A DNA stretch of 25,011 bases. Origin: Veillonella sp. GTDB lineage: Bacteria; Bacillota; Negativicutes; Veillonellales; Veillonellaceae. Under the pieces are notes generated by a model. The model saw only the letters and a list, made by a program, of their open reading frames with translations. It did no database searches and was not told where the DNA came from. The stretch spans positions 1 through 25,011 of the forward strand of contig NZ_DXLG01000007.1 in the NCBI RefSeq assembly GCF_019414865.1, in the 5' to 3' direction. This document shows, in pieces, positions 1-8,325 of the stretch (position 1 is its first letter; each line of letters begins with the position of its first letter). The translations under genes were made by a program, and so were the position numbers.

Positions 1-78
1 AATTATCTTTCAATGATTGGGATTAAAGTACCAACACGTTTTGTCCTATAACCCTCTTTTAGTGTAAATTGAGAAGAA

Positions 79-126
79 TTGCATTGACTTTGCATTTATG
101 TTATTATTAGGAGTGCATAATATACT
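79..126 (+). promoter_or_regulatory. Probable promoter region upstream of tig
   Basis: This AT-rich stretch has several overlapping promoter-like hexamers. TTGCAT at 79-84 lies 17 bp before TATTAT at 102-107, which is the best-spaced pair. TTGACT at 84-89 is a better -35 box but has no well-placed -10. TATACT at 121-126 resembles a -10 box. Which pair is used cannot be decided by eye. The leader downstream contains a small GGGC-GTATT-GCCC hairpin (137-149) just before the tig ribosome binding site. Nothing else is recognisable in bases 1-78. Confidence 0.35.
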
Positions 127-170
127 ACAGAAATTTGGGCGTATTGCCCTTCGAGGAGGACATATTTTAA

Positions 171-1475
171 ATGAAAGCAACTGTAAATCCTGTTGATCAA
201 CACGTAGTAACGTTAACTATTGAAGTACCTGCAGCAGAAGTAGATAAAGGCATTAAGCAAGCTGTAAAACGCATTGCAAGTCAAGTAAACATTCCTGGCT
301 TCCGTAAAGGTCATGCACCTCGCCGTATTTTGGAAATGAACTTCGGCAAAGACGCTATCATGGAAGAAGCATTCGAAGTATTGGCTAGCCAAAACTACAG
401 TGCTGCACTTCGTGAAAACGATATCGTTCCTGTATCTGAACCAGAAATCGAACGCGAACAATTCGAAGAAGGTAAAGACTTGATTTTCAAAGCTACTGTA
501 ACTAAACGCCCTGAAGTTAAACTTGGCGACTACAAAGGCTTAGAAGCTGAAAAACAAGATGCTACAGTAACTGATGAACAAATCGAAGAACAATTGAACA
601 ACATCCGTGAACAACAAGCAAAAATGGTTGTTGCTGAAGAAGGCGCTACAATTCAAAAAGACGACTTCGCAGTAATCGACTTCGCTGGTTCCGTTGATGG
701 CAAACCATTCGATGGTGGTGAAGGTAAATCCTACCCATTGCAAATCGGTTCTGGTAGCTTCATTCCTGGCTTCGAAGATCAATTGATCGGCGCTAAAGCT
801 GGCGATGATGTAACTGTAAAAGTAACATTCCCTGAAGACTACTTCGTAGCAGAACTTGCTGGTAAAGAAGCAGAATTCAAAACTCATATTCATGATATCA
901 AACGTAAAGAGTTGCCTGAATTGAACGACGAGTTCGCAAAAGAAGCAAGCTCTTACGAAACTATTGAAGAATTGAAAAAAGATCTTCGCGCTAAAATGGA
1001 AGAAGAAGCTTCCCGTCGCGCAATCGATACTTACAATGCTGACTTGATTCAAACAGCTGTTAAAAATGCTACTGTTGAAATCCCAGAAGTAATGATTGAA
1101 GATCGTGTAGAACAAATGATTCAAGAATTGGCTATGAACATGGAAGGCCGTGGCTTGAAACTTGATGACTACTTGAAATTCTCCAACAAAACTATCGAAG
1201 ATTTACGTTCTGAATACAAAGATTCCGCAGCTGAAAACGTACGCGCTGATTTAGTATTAGACGCTATTGCAACTGCTGAAGGTATCGAAGTAACTCCAGA
1301 TGATATGAACCGTGAAATCTTCATTATGGCTCAAAACTTTGGGGCAGATCCTAAAGAAGTTTGGGATATTATTGCAAAAGAAGGTCGTGTAGCTATGTTG
1401 GCAGGCTCTGTAGCTCGCAAAAAAGCAGCTCGATTCATTATTGATAATGCAAAAGGCGCTGAAGCGGCTAAATAA
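171..1475 (+). CDS. tig: Trigger factor, ribosome-associated chaperone and prolyl isomerase
   Basis: Trigger factor binds the ribosomal exit tunnel and shields nascent chains in the cytoplasm; it also has peptidyl-prolyl isomerase activity. The 434-residue length is normal for the family. The N-terminal ribosome-binding domain carries the signature loop GFRKGHAP at residues 43-50. An FKBP-type isomerase domain occupies roughly residues 155-245 (VIDFAGSVDGKPFDGG onward, with the FIPGFEDQLIG stretch). The rest is the acidic, helical C-terminal chaperone domain. The start is set by AGGAGG at 154-159. It is followed after 36 bp by clpP, a common Firmicutes order. Codon choice is strongly biased, as expected for an abundant protein. 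Confidence 0.97.
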   Translation: MKATVNPVDQHVVTLTIEVPAAEVDKGIKQAVKRIASQVNIPGFRKGHAPRRILEMNFGKDAIMEEAFEVLASQNYSAALRENDIVPVSEPEIEREQFEEGKDLIFKATVTKRPEVKLGDYKGLEAEKQDATVTDEQIEEQLNNIREQQAKMVVAEEGATIQKDDFAVIDFAGSVDGKPFDGGEGKSYPLQIGSGSFIPGFEDQLIGAKAGDDVTVKVTFPEDYFVAELAGKEAEFKTHIHDIKRKELPELNDEFAKEASSYETIEELKKDLRAKMEEEASRRAIDTYNADLIQTAVKNATVEIPEVMIEDRVEQMIQELAMNMEGRGLKLDDYLKFSNKTIEDLRSEYKDSAAENVRADLVLDAIATAEGIEVTPDDMNREIFIMAQNFGADPKEVWDIIAKEGRVAMLAGSVARKKAARFIIDNAKGAEAAK

Positions 1476-1511
1476 TAGTTTGCTCAACTAGGTACATGAA
1501 AAGGTGAATAT

Positions 1512-2105
1512 ATGTATGTACCAATCGTAGTTGAACAAAGTGAACGCGGTGAGCGTTCCTATGATATTTACTCTCGCTTGTTAAAGGACCGCATTATCTT
1601 CCTAGGTGGACCTATTGATGATAATGTAGCAAATGCGGTTATTGCGCAAATGTTATTCCTAGAAGCAGAGGATCCTGATAAGGATATCCATTTGTACATT
1701 AATAGCCCCGGTGGTGTTGTAACTGCCGGCATGGCTATTTATGATACTATGCAATATATTAAACCAGATGTGTCTACCATTTGTGTAGGCTCTGCAGCAA
1801 GCATGGGGGCAGTGCTTTTAACAGCAGGTGCCAAGGGCAAACGTTATGCGTTGCCTCATGCACGCGTTATGATTCACCAACCATTAGGTGGTGTTCAAGG
1901 GCAAGCATCTGAAATTGAAATCCATGCCCGTGAGATTCTTCGTATGCGTGAAGAATTAAATGGTATCTTAGCTTCTCGCAGTGGACAAGATATTGAAGTA
2001 GTAGCTCGCGATACAGATCGCGATAACTTCATGAGTGCTCAGGATGCCGTTGAATACGGCTTAATTGATGAGGTGCTCACAAGAGAACCTGTAGAAAGCA
2101 AGTAA
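1512..2105 (+). CDS. clpP: ATP-dependent Clp protease proteolytic subunit
   Basis: ClpP is the serine peptidase chamber that degrades substrates unfolded by ClpX or another Clp ATPase. The 197-residue product shows the full catalytic triad: Ser97 in GSAASMGA, His122 in MIHQPLGG and Asp171 in DRDNFM. These positions coincide with the numbering of mature E. coli ClpP, so there is little or no propeptide. The NSPGG strand at 64-68 is the usual substrate-binding/oxyanion region. The ATG is preceded by AAGGTG at 1501-1506. clpX starts 12 bp downstream, so the protease and its unfoldase are probably co-transcribed. No CtsR or CIRCE operator is visible upstream. Confidence 0.98.
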   Translation: MYVPIVVEQSERGERSYDIYSRLLKDRIIFLGGPIDDNVANAVIAQMLFLEAEDPDKDIHLYINSPGGVVTAGMAIYDTMQYIKPDVSTICVGSAASMGAVLLTAGAKGKRYALPHARVMIHQPLGGVQGQASEIEIHAREILRMREELNGILASRSGQDIEVVARDTDRDNFMSAQDAVEYGLIDEVLTREPVESK

Positions 2106-2117
2106 TGGAGGCGCCCA

Positions 2118-3371
2118 TTGGCAAAAGATAAAGACACTATGCGCTGCAGTTTTTGTGGACGCACAAGCGAAGAAGTCCGCAAATTAGTAGCGGGTCCTAA
2201 CGTATATATTTGTGATGAATGCGTTGAAGTATGTGAACGTATTATTGCTGATGAGTTAGGTGACGTAGAGACGGACGACTTCAACTTAAAAGAATTGCCA
2301 ACGCCGAGAGAAATTAAAGCTCATCTTGACGAATATGTTATTGGTCAAGATGATGCTAAAATCTCTTTAGCTGTGGCTGTATATAATCACTACAAACGTT
2401 TACAAACAGATAATGTAGTTGATGATGTAGAATTACAAAAGGCTAATGTTTTATTCATTGGTCCTACTGGTAGTGGTAAAACACTATTGGCTCAAACCTT
2501 AGCGAAAATGCTAGAAGTACCATTTGCTATTGCAGATGCTACAAGCTTAACTGAAGCTGGTTATGTAGGGGAAGATGTGGAAAATATCTTGCTCAAAATT
2601 ATCCAAGCTGCAGATTATGATATAGCTCGGGCTGAACGTGGCATTATTTATATCGATGAAATTGATAAGATTGCACGTAAGTCTGAGAACCCTTCCATTA
2701 CACGTGATGTGTCTGGTGAAGGCGTACAACAAGCATTACTTAAAATCTTAGAAGGTACCGTAGCTTCTGTTCCGCCTCAAGGTGGTAGAAAGCATCCAAA
2801 TCAAGAAATGCTTCAAATTGACACTACAAATATTCTCTTTATTTGTGGTGGTGCATTTGATGGTATGGACAAGGTTATTACTAAGCGTACCGCTAAGAAA
2901 ACCCTTGGTTTTGGTGCAGATGTACAACGTAAAGAAGAACGTAATATATCGGCTATCTTGAAGGATGTTGTACCTGAAGATTTATTGAAGTTTGGCTTAA
3001 TCCCTGAGTTCATTGGTCGTTTGCCAGTAATGGTAACATTAGATCAATTGGATAGAGATGCATTGATCCAAATTTTGACAAAGCCTAAAAATGCATTAAC
3101 AAAACAATATGAAAAAATTCTATCCCTTGATGGTGTAGAATTAACTTTCACTGAAGATGCATTAGAAGAAATCGCTGATGAAGCATTACAGCGAAAAACA
3201 GGTGCTCGTGGTTTGCGTGCTATCATTGAAAAGGTGATGAAACGCGTTATGTTTGAAGTTCCTTCCATGCCGGAAGTAACTAAGTGCATAGTTAATCGTG
3301 AATCCGTGTTGAGCACAGGTGAACCTATACTCAAAAATGAGGCAGACCAAGACATCCAGTTGAAATCGTAA
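2118..3371 (+). CDS. clpX: ATP-dependent Clp protease ATP-binding subunit ClpX
   Basis: ClpX is a hexameric AAA+ unfoldase that recognises tagged substrates and feeds them to ClpP. The N-terminal C4 zinc-binding domain has Cys10, Cys13, Cys32 and Cys35. Walker A is GPTGSGKT at 115-122 and Walker B IIYIDEID at 176-183. The pore loop GYVGED is at 148-153 and the RKH loop at 224-226. The ClpP-docking tripeptide is LGF at 263-265, a variant of the usual IGF. Sensor 2 lies in GARGLRAI near the C-terminus. The start is TTG at 2118, chosen because GGAGGC (2107-2112) sits 5 bp upstream and no ATG is suitably placed. At 417 residues it is of normal length. Confidence 0.98.
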   Translation: MAKDKDTMRCSFCGRTSEEVRKLVAGPNVYICDECVEVCERIIADELGDVETDDFNLKELPTPREIKAHLDEYVIGQDDAKISLAVAVYNHYKRLQTDNVVDDVELQKANVLFIGPTGSGKTLLAQTLAKMLEVPFAIADATSLTEAGYVGEDVENILLKIIQAADYDIARAERGIIYIDEIDKIARKSENPSITRDVSGEGVQQALLKILEGTVASVPPQGGRKHPNQEMLQIDTTNILFICGGAFDGMDKVITKRTAKKTLGFGADVQRKEERNISAILKDVVPEDLLKFGLIPEFIGRLPVMVTLDQLDRDALIQILTKPKNALTKQYEKILSLDGVELTFTEDALEEIADEALQRKTGARGLRAIIEKVMKRVMFEVPSMPEVTKCIVNRESVLSTGEPILKNEADQDIQLKS

Positions 3372-3375
3372 TTCG

Positions 3376-3411
3376 AAGAAACTCATTTCTGTGTAGGAAT
3401 GAGTTTCTTTT
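3376..3411 (+). terminator. Hairpin terminator between clpX and lon
   Basis: A 12-bp perfect stem (3376-3387 pairing with 3398-3409, core AAACTCATT/AATGAGTTT) closes a 10-base loop and runs into a short T-run (TTTT at 3408-3411). It lies 4 bp after the clpX stop and 25 bp before the lon start. The T-run is short, so termination may be partial and lon may depend on read-through. The stem is not a CIRCE element. Confidence 0.75.
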
Positions 3412-3436
3412 CATAATATAAATACCTGGAGGAAGT

Positions 3437-5746
3437 ATGAATTTACTCGAAATTGGGATTCCAACCGTACCCCTTAGAGGCATGGTTGTATACCCGAATA
3501 TCGTGATTCACCTCGATATCGGTCGAGACAAATCCATTAAAGCGGTAGAAGCCGCAATGAACGAGGATCGCATTTTAGCAGTTGTCAGCCAAAAGGATGA
3601 TGCTGTTGATTCGCCAACTGTTCATGACTTAGCCCAAATGGGTACATTAGTAAAAATTAAGCAAATGTTACGCTTGCCAGGTGGTATTGTACGTGTTCTT
3701 GTAGAGGGCATTACACGTATTCGCGTAATGAATATAACAAGTATGGATCCGTACTATGTAGGGGACTACGAGCGTGTAGCCTCCGAATTTGAAGACGATG
3801 TTGAGTTAGAAGCCTATCGTCGTTTAGTGCAATCTAAGTTTGGCGAATGGGCTGAAGAGGCCAAATCTGTTACCGATGAAGGCGTAACACGGGTTATGGA
3901 ATTACGTGACCCTTGTGAATTAGCTGACCAAGTTGCGTTCTTGTTGCCTATTAATAATACTAAACGCCAAGAGTTACTTGAAGAGTTATCCGTAGCTCGT
4001 CGTTTAAATATGATCGTAGGCATCTTGAATATGGAATTACAAATTTCTGATTTGGAAAATTCTATTAATAATCAAGTTCGTCAATCTATGGAAAAAGCGC
4101 AAAAAGAATATTTCTTGCGTGAAAAAATCCGAGTTATCCACGATGAGTTGGGTGACAAAGGAGATCCAGAGGAAGAAGCAGAAGAGTTACGTGTTAAATT
4201 GAAAGCACTCAACCTTAGCGAAGATGTACATGAACGTATCGATAAAGAAATCTCTCGTTATAGTCGCATGCCTCAATTGATGCCAGAAGCAACTATTTTG
4301 CGCAATTACCTAGATTGGGTGTTAGCGTTACCTTGGAACGAATTGACTGAGGAACGCTTAGATATTAAAGAGGCTCATGATATGCTTGAGGCTGATCATT
4401 ATGGCCTTGAAAAGGTTAAGAAACGCATCCTTGAATTCTTAGCTGTTCGTAAGTTAACTGGTAAGAATAGTGGCTCCATTCTTTGCTTAGTTGGACCACC
4501 AGGTGTTGGTAAAACATCCTTGGCTACGTCTATAGCTAAAGCAATGAACCGTAAGTTCATCCGTGCATCTTTAGGTGGTGTACGTGATGAAGCTGAAATT
4601 CGTGGCCATCGCCGTACGTATATTGGTGCATTGCCTGGTCGTATGATTCAAGGCCTCAAGAATGTAGGCACTAAGAACCCTGTATTCTTATTGGATGAAA
4701 TTGATAAACTTGCATCTGATTATAAAGGCGATCCATCCTCTGCATTGTTAGAGGTATTGGACCCTGAACAAAATAGCACATTTAGTGATCACTTCATTGA
4801 AGTACCATTTGATTTCTCCGAAGTATTCTGGATTACAACGGCTAATGTTGCATCCAATATTCCAGGTCCATTGTTAGATCGTATGGAAATTATCGAATTA
4901 TCTAGCTATATGGAACAAGAAAAATTAGAAATTGCTAAGCGCTATTTAGTACCTAAACAAATCAAGAAAAATGGCCTTGAAGATTACAAGGTTAAATTAT
5001 CTGATGCAGTGTTGAAAAAGGTAGTTTCCGAATATACTCGTGAAGCGGGTGTTCGTACCTTAGAAAAAACGATTGCTAAGATTTGTCGTAAGATTGCTTA
5101 TAAAGTCGTTGAAGAAGGTGGGGATGCACCGAAAGTAACGACAAAAAATCTTCCCGAATTCTTGGGTGCACCAATTTTTGTTGACCAAGAGCGCGAAAAG
5201 AAACCGCAAATTGGCTATGTAAATGGTCTAGCTTGGACTTCTGTAGGTGGCGTTGTATTGACATGCGAAGCAACAACTATGAACGGTACAGGTAAACTTG
5301 CATTAACGGGTAGCTTAGGTAAGGTTATGCAAGAGTCTGGTCAAGCTGCAATGAGCTATATTCGCCACAATGCAAAAGCCTTAAAAATTGAAGATGATTT
5401 CTATAAGAAACTCGATATACACGTTCACTTGCCAGAAGGTGCAACACCTAAGGATGGCCCTTCCGCAGGTATTACGATGACATTGGCTATGGTATCTATT
5501 TTAACAAACCGCAAGGTTCGTTCTGATATTGCCATGACTGGTGAAATTACATTGCGTGGCCGTGTACTACCAATCGGCGGTTTAAAAGAAAAGTTATTAG
5601 CAGCCTTGTCTAATGGTATTAAAGAAGTATTGATTCCTAAAGGTAATGAAAAGGATATTGCAGAATTACCTGATATTGTAAAAGACGGTCTCATTATTAC
5701 GCCAGTTAAGACAATGGATGAAGTATTAGCAAAGGCACTTGTGTAA
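3437..5746 (+). CDS. lon: Endopeptidase La (Lon protease)
   Basis: Lon is a cytoplasmic ATP-dependent serine protease that removes misfolded and regulatory proteins. The 769-residue chain has the N-terminal LON substrate-binding domain (about 8-200) and a coiled linker (about 205-280). The AAA+ module follows, with Walker A GPPGVGKT at 353-360 and Walker B VFLLDEID at 416-423. The C-terminal protease domain has the Ser676-Lys719 dyad, Ser in PKDGPSAG and Lys in GGLKEK. The 43-residue Ser-Lys spacing equals that of E. coli Lon. GGAGGA at 3428-3433 sets the ATG start. The stop codon overlaps the engB start (TAATG), which implies translational coupling. Confidence 0.98.
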   Translation: MNLLEIGIPTVPLRGMVVYPNIVIHLDIGRDKSIKAVEAAMNEDRILAVVSQKDDAVDSPTVHDLAQMGTLVKIKQMLRLPGGIVRVLVEGITRIRVMNITSMDPYYVGDYERVASEFEDDVELEAYRRLVQSKFGEWAEEAKSVTDEGVTRVMELRDPCELADQVAFLLPINNTKRQELLEELSVARRLNMIVGILNMELQISDLENSINNQVRQSMEKAQKEYFLREKIRVIHDELGDKGDPEEEAEELRVKLKALNLSEDVHERIDKEISRYSRMPQLMPEATILRNYLDWVLALPWNELTEERLDIKEAHDMLEADHYGLEKVKKRILEFLAVRKLTGKNSGSILCLVGPPGVGKTSLATSIAKAMNRKFIRASLGGVRDEAEIRGHRRTYIGALPGRMIQGLKNVGTKNPVFLLDEIDKLASDYKGDPSSALLEVLDPEQNSTFSDHFIEVPFDFSEVFWITTANVASNIPGPLLDRMEIIELSSYMEQEKLEIAKRYLVPKQIKKNGLEDYKVKLSDAVLKKVVSEYTREAGVRTLEKTIAKICRKIAYKVVEEGGDAPKVTTKNLPEFLGAPIFVDQEREKKPQIGYVNGLAWTSVGGVVLTCEATTMNGTGKLALTGSLGKVMQESGQAAMSYIRHNAKALKIEDDFYKKLDIHVHLPEGATPKDGPSAGITMTLAMVSILTNRKVRSDIAMTGEITLRGRVLPIGGLKEKLLAALSNGIKEVLIPKGNEKDIAELPDIVKDGLIITPVKTMDEVLAKALV

Positions 5747-6444
5747 TGCAAAAAAAGAAAAAATCCACTAAACAAATGGGCCCAAAACCACAATATACAC
5801 GAAAAGAACCGAAGGGGCCTCGTATTATAGCAGCAAAATATAATACTTCCTGTGTTAAGGCTGATCAATATCCTGAAGGGGATACTGTGGAAATAGCCTT
5901 CATCGGGCGCTCTAATGTGGGCAAATCTTCGTTGATTAACTCGTTGTGTAATTATCGTGGGTTGGCTCTCGTTAGTGGCCAACCAGGTAAGACTAAGACA
6001 ATTAACTACTTTGATATTGAATCAAAAGAGGATATTTCTGAAACAGAGGAACGCAGATATAACTGGTTTCTCGTAGACCTTCCTGGTTATGGTTTTGCAA
6101 AGACAAATAAGGGAAACCGCAACTTGTGGTCTTCCTTTATTGCCGATTATATTTTACATTCTGAACGATTGATGTTGTTGTGCTTACTTATCGATGGCCG
6201 TCATCCAGAGATGCCTATCGATAAGGTGGCCTATGATTGGCTTATTGAGGCTGGTGTACCATTACAAATTGTAGTTACTAAAGCTGACAAACTAACGGCT
6301 AAAGAGAAGTCTGCGAACTTGGCTAAAATTAAGGAAATGTATCCAACGAATACACCGCCTATTTTATATAGCTCCTTAAAACACACGGGACGTGAACTTT
6401 TACAACAACGCATCAATAAAGTTCTAGTAGGAGATGAAGCATGA
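5746..6444 (+). CDS. engB: Ribosome biogenesis GTP-binding protein EngB/YsxC
   Basis: EngB (YihA/YsxC) is an essential GTPase that assists assembly of the 50S ribosomal subunit. All G motifs are visible in 232 residues: G1 GRSNVGKS at 54-61, G2 GKTKT at 81-85, G3 DLPGYG at 111-116, G4 TKAD at 178-181 and a G5-like YSSLK at 208-212. The protein is longer than the roughly 195 residues usual for the family, because a lysine-rich N-terminal tail of about 25-30 residues precedes the core. The start overlaps the lon stop by one base and has only a weak Shine-Dalgarno of its own, so it probably relies on ribosomes finishing lon. It overlaps the next gene by 4 bp. Confidence 0.96.
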   Translation: MQKKKKSTKQMGPKPQYTRKEPKGPRIIAAKYNTSCVKADQYPEGDTVEIAFIGRSNVGKSSLINSLCNYRGLALVSGQPGKTKTINYFDIESKEDISETEERRYNWFLVDLPGYGFAKTNKGNRNLWSSFIADYILHSERLMLLCLLIDGRHPEMPIDKVAYDWLIEAGVPLQIVVTKADKLTAKEKSANLAKIKEMYPTNTPPILYSSLKHTGRELLQQRINKVLVGDEA

Positions 6445-7412
6445 GTCAAACCAATGAATTAGAGATTATGGAACGCATTGCTCTAGATTTAGAGGGTGTG
6501 GAAGAGTCTCTTGCATCATCTTTTAATACAGGTGCAGAAGACTTTAATGCACTGATTCGACCATTATCTGCTGCAGGTGGCAAGCGCTTGCGCGCGCAAT
6601 TATGTTTATTGATTGCTAATGCAGGTACATCTGTAGAACGTCAGCGTATTAGAATTGCTGAAGCCGTAGAGATGCTTCATTTAGCGACTTTGATTCACGA
6701 TGATGTGTTAGATCAAGCAGAGATTCGTCGAGGTGAAGAAACGATACATATGCATAAAGGAAATAAGGTAGCTATTCTTAGTGGTGATTACTTGTTTGCT
6801 AAAGCATTCCAAATTGTATCTGAAATGCCTAATATGAAATATTTGCAGATTTTTTCACATATCATTACTTGCCTTGTGGAAGGCGAGTTTATGCAGATGG
6901 AAGATGTGTATCGCATCGATCAAGGGATTGAACGGTATATGACTAAGACCCAAAAGAAAACAGCTGACTTTATGGAAGGCTGTATGGAACTTGGTGGCCT
7001 ATTAGGGAGCTGGAGCGAATCTGAAATCGTTGAGTTGAAAAAATATGGTCATGCTCTGGGCATGGCATTCCAAATTACTGATGATATTATGGATTATCGT
7101 GAAACAACAGCGACGACTGGTAAACCCGTGGGGAATGATCTTCGCGAAGGTTTATTGACATATCCGTTGTTAAGTATCGTTAATGATGACAATAAAGATA
7201 AATTGCTTGAGGATATTAAAGCCTTGAATAATGGCGGCGATGAGCAGGCTATTATCGACTATGTTATCGGTCAAGGCGGTATTGATAATACATTAGCTGT
7301 AGCTGATCAATATTGCAAAGATGCTTTGGCAGCACTCGACGCTGTTCGTGATTTCCCAGGCAAGGAATTCCTTGTGATGGCGGTAGAGAATTTAGCCGAT
7401 AGAAAGGTATAA
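6441..7412 (+). CDS. Long-chain polyprenyl diphosphate synthase
   Basis: This is a trans-isoprenyl diphosphate synthase that condenses isopentenyl diphosphate onto an allylic primer. The first aspartate-rich motif is DDVLD at 87-91 and the second DDIMD at 214-218. The GGKRLR motif (46-51) binds diphosphate. Residues just before the first Asp motif are small (Ala82, Thr83), which in this family allows long products (heptaprenyl to decaprenyl class) rather than farnesyl or geranylgeranyl. The exact chain length cannot be read from sequence. The 323-residue length fits. ATGA overlap with engB and a 1-bp gap to tatC place it in a coupled operon. A quinone side chain or another long-chain lipid is the likely product destination. 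Confidence 0.9.
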   Translation: MSQTNELEIMERIALDLEGVEESLASSFNTGAEDFNALIRPLSAAGGKRLRAQLCLLIANAGTSVERQRIRIAEAVEMLHLATLIHDDVLDQAEIRRGEETIHMHKGNKVAILSGDYLFAKAFQIVSEMPNMKYLQIFSHIITCLVEGEFMQMEDVYRIDQGIERYMTKTQKKTADFMEGCMELGGLLGSWSESEIVELKKYGHALGMAFQITDDIMDYRETTATTGKPVGNDLREGLLTYPLLSIVNDDNKDKLLEDIKALNNGGDEQAIIDYVIGQGGIDNTLAVADQYCKDALAALDAVRDFPGKEFLVMAVENLADRKV

Positions 7413-7413
7413 T

Positions 7414-8304
7414 ATGGAACCATTCGAACCAAAACCGGACTTCGAATATCCCATACAGAAACCTTCTTTTGATAGTGTAGTTCGTCAAAAACGTCGCGAA
7501 GCTAAATTAAAGGCTGAACAAGAACAGTATAAGGTGGTAAAACAACAGGTTCCGGAGGAATCGGATGACGAGCCAATTTATACTGAAATGGAACAGAAAA
7601 TGATGGATGAGGCGAGGGAAATATCCCTTGTTGGCCATCTATCTGAATTACGAAAACGCCTTATTATAATGGCTGTTGCAGTTGTTATAGGAACTTGTAT
7701 TTCTTATTATTATGTAGACTTCTTATTGGAAATACTTCTAAAGCCGGCTGGTAAGCTCTATTATATGAAACCGACTGAGGCCTTCTTTACCTATATGAAG
7801 GTGTCCATAGTAGGTGGTCTTATTATAGGAGCGCCTATTATATTGCATCAGATTTGGCTATTTGTTAAGCCCGCTCTTACGGTGCGAGAAAAGCAGCTAT
7901 CTAACTGGATTTTACCAGTTGCAATAGGCCTATTTGGCATAGGTATTGTATTTTCTTATTTCCTTGTACTACCGGCAGCCGTTAAGTTTTTTATGGGCTT
8001 TGCTACAGACGAATTACAACCGTTATTTTCCATCGGTCAGTACATGGACTTTGTATTGTCCTTTGTTCTACCCTTTGGATTTATCTTTGAGTTGCCGTTG
8101 ATTTTAATCATCTTGGGATATTTCAACTTAATTACATCACGTTTTTTAAAAACGAAACGTAAGATATTTATTCTTATATCCTTTATCATAGGTGCTGTCA
8201 TTTCACCAACACCGGATATGTTCTCTCAAACGATGATTGCATTGCCTATGATATTGCTATATGAAACGAGCCTATTTGTATTGGCTAAGATTATGAAGCG
8301 CTAA
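7414..8304 (+). CDS. tatC: Twin-arginine translocase subunit TatC with long N-terminal extension
   Basis: TatC is the multi-spanning inner-membrane receptor for twin-arginine signal peptides. Six hydrophobic segments occur between residues about 83 and 292. Family motifs are present: HLSELRKR at 75-82 (cytoplasmic N-terminal signature), PTEAFF at 120-125, FELP at 225-228, and SPTPDMFSQ followed by a conserved proline and LYE. In most TatC proteins the HLxELR motif is within the first 15 residues. Here about 73 hydrophilic, charged residues precede it. An internal start at Met63/Met64 would give a standard protein, but no clear ribosome binding site precedes it, whereas AAAGG precedes the upstream ATG. 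No tatA or tatB is in the window. Confidence 0.94.
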   Translation: MEPFEPKPDFEYPIQKPSFDSVVRQKRREAKLKAEQEQYKVVKQQVPEESDDEPIYTEMEQKMMDEAREISLVGHLSELRKRLIIMAVAVVIGTCISYYYVDFLLEILLKPAGKLYYMKPTEAFFTYMKVSIVGGLIIGAPIILHQIWLFVKPALTVREKQLSNWILPVAIGLFGIGIVFSYFLVLPAAVKFFMGFATDELQPLFSIGQYMDFVLSFVLPFGFIFELPLILIILGYFNLITSRFLKTKRKIFILISFIIGAVISPTPDMFSQTMIALPMILLYETSLFVLAKIMKR

Positions 8305-8325
8305 GGAGTTTATTTAGGAGGAACG

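Noticed and set aside
540..1124. Long open frame on the minus strand inside tig
   Set aside because: It is antisense to a strongly codon-biased gene, has a Phe/Ser/Cys-rich composition with no family resemblance, and lacks a promoter or ribosome binding site.
3376..3409. Possible CIRCE (HrcA) operator before lon
   Set aside because: The inverted repeat is AAACTCATT/AATGAGTTT, not TTAGCACTC-N9-GAGTGCTAA, and it fits a terminator after clpX.
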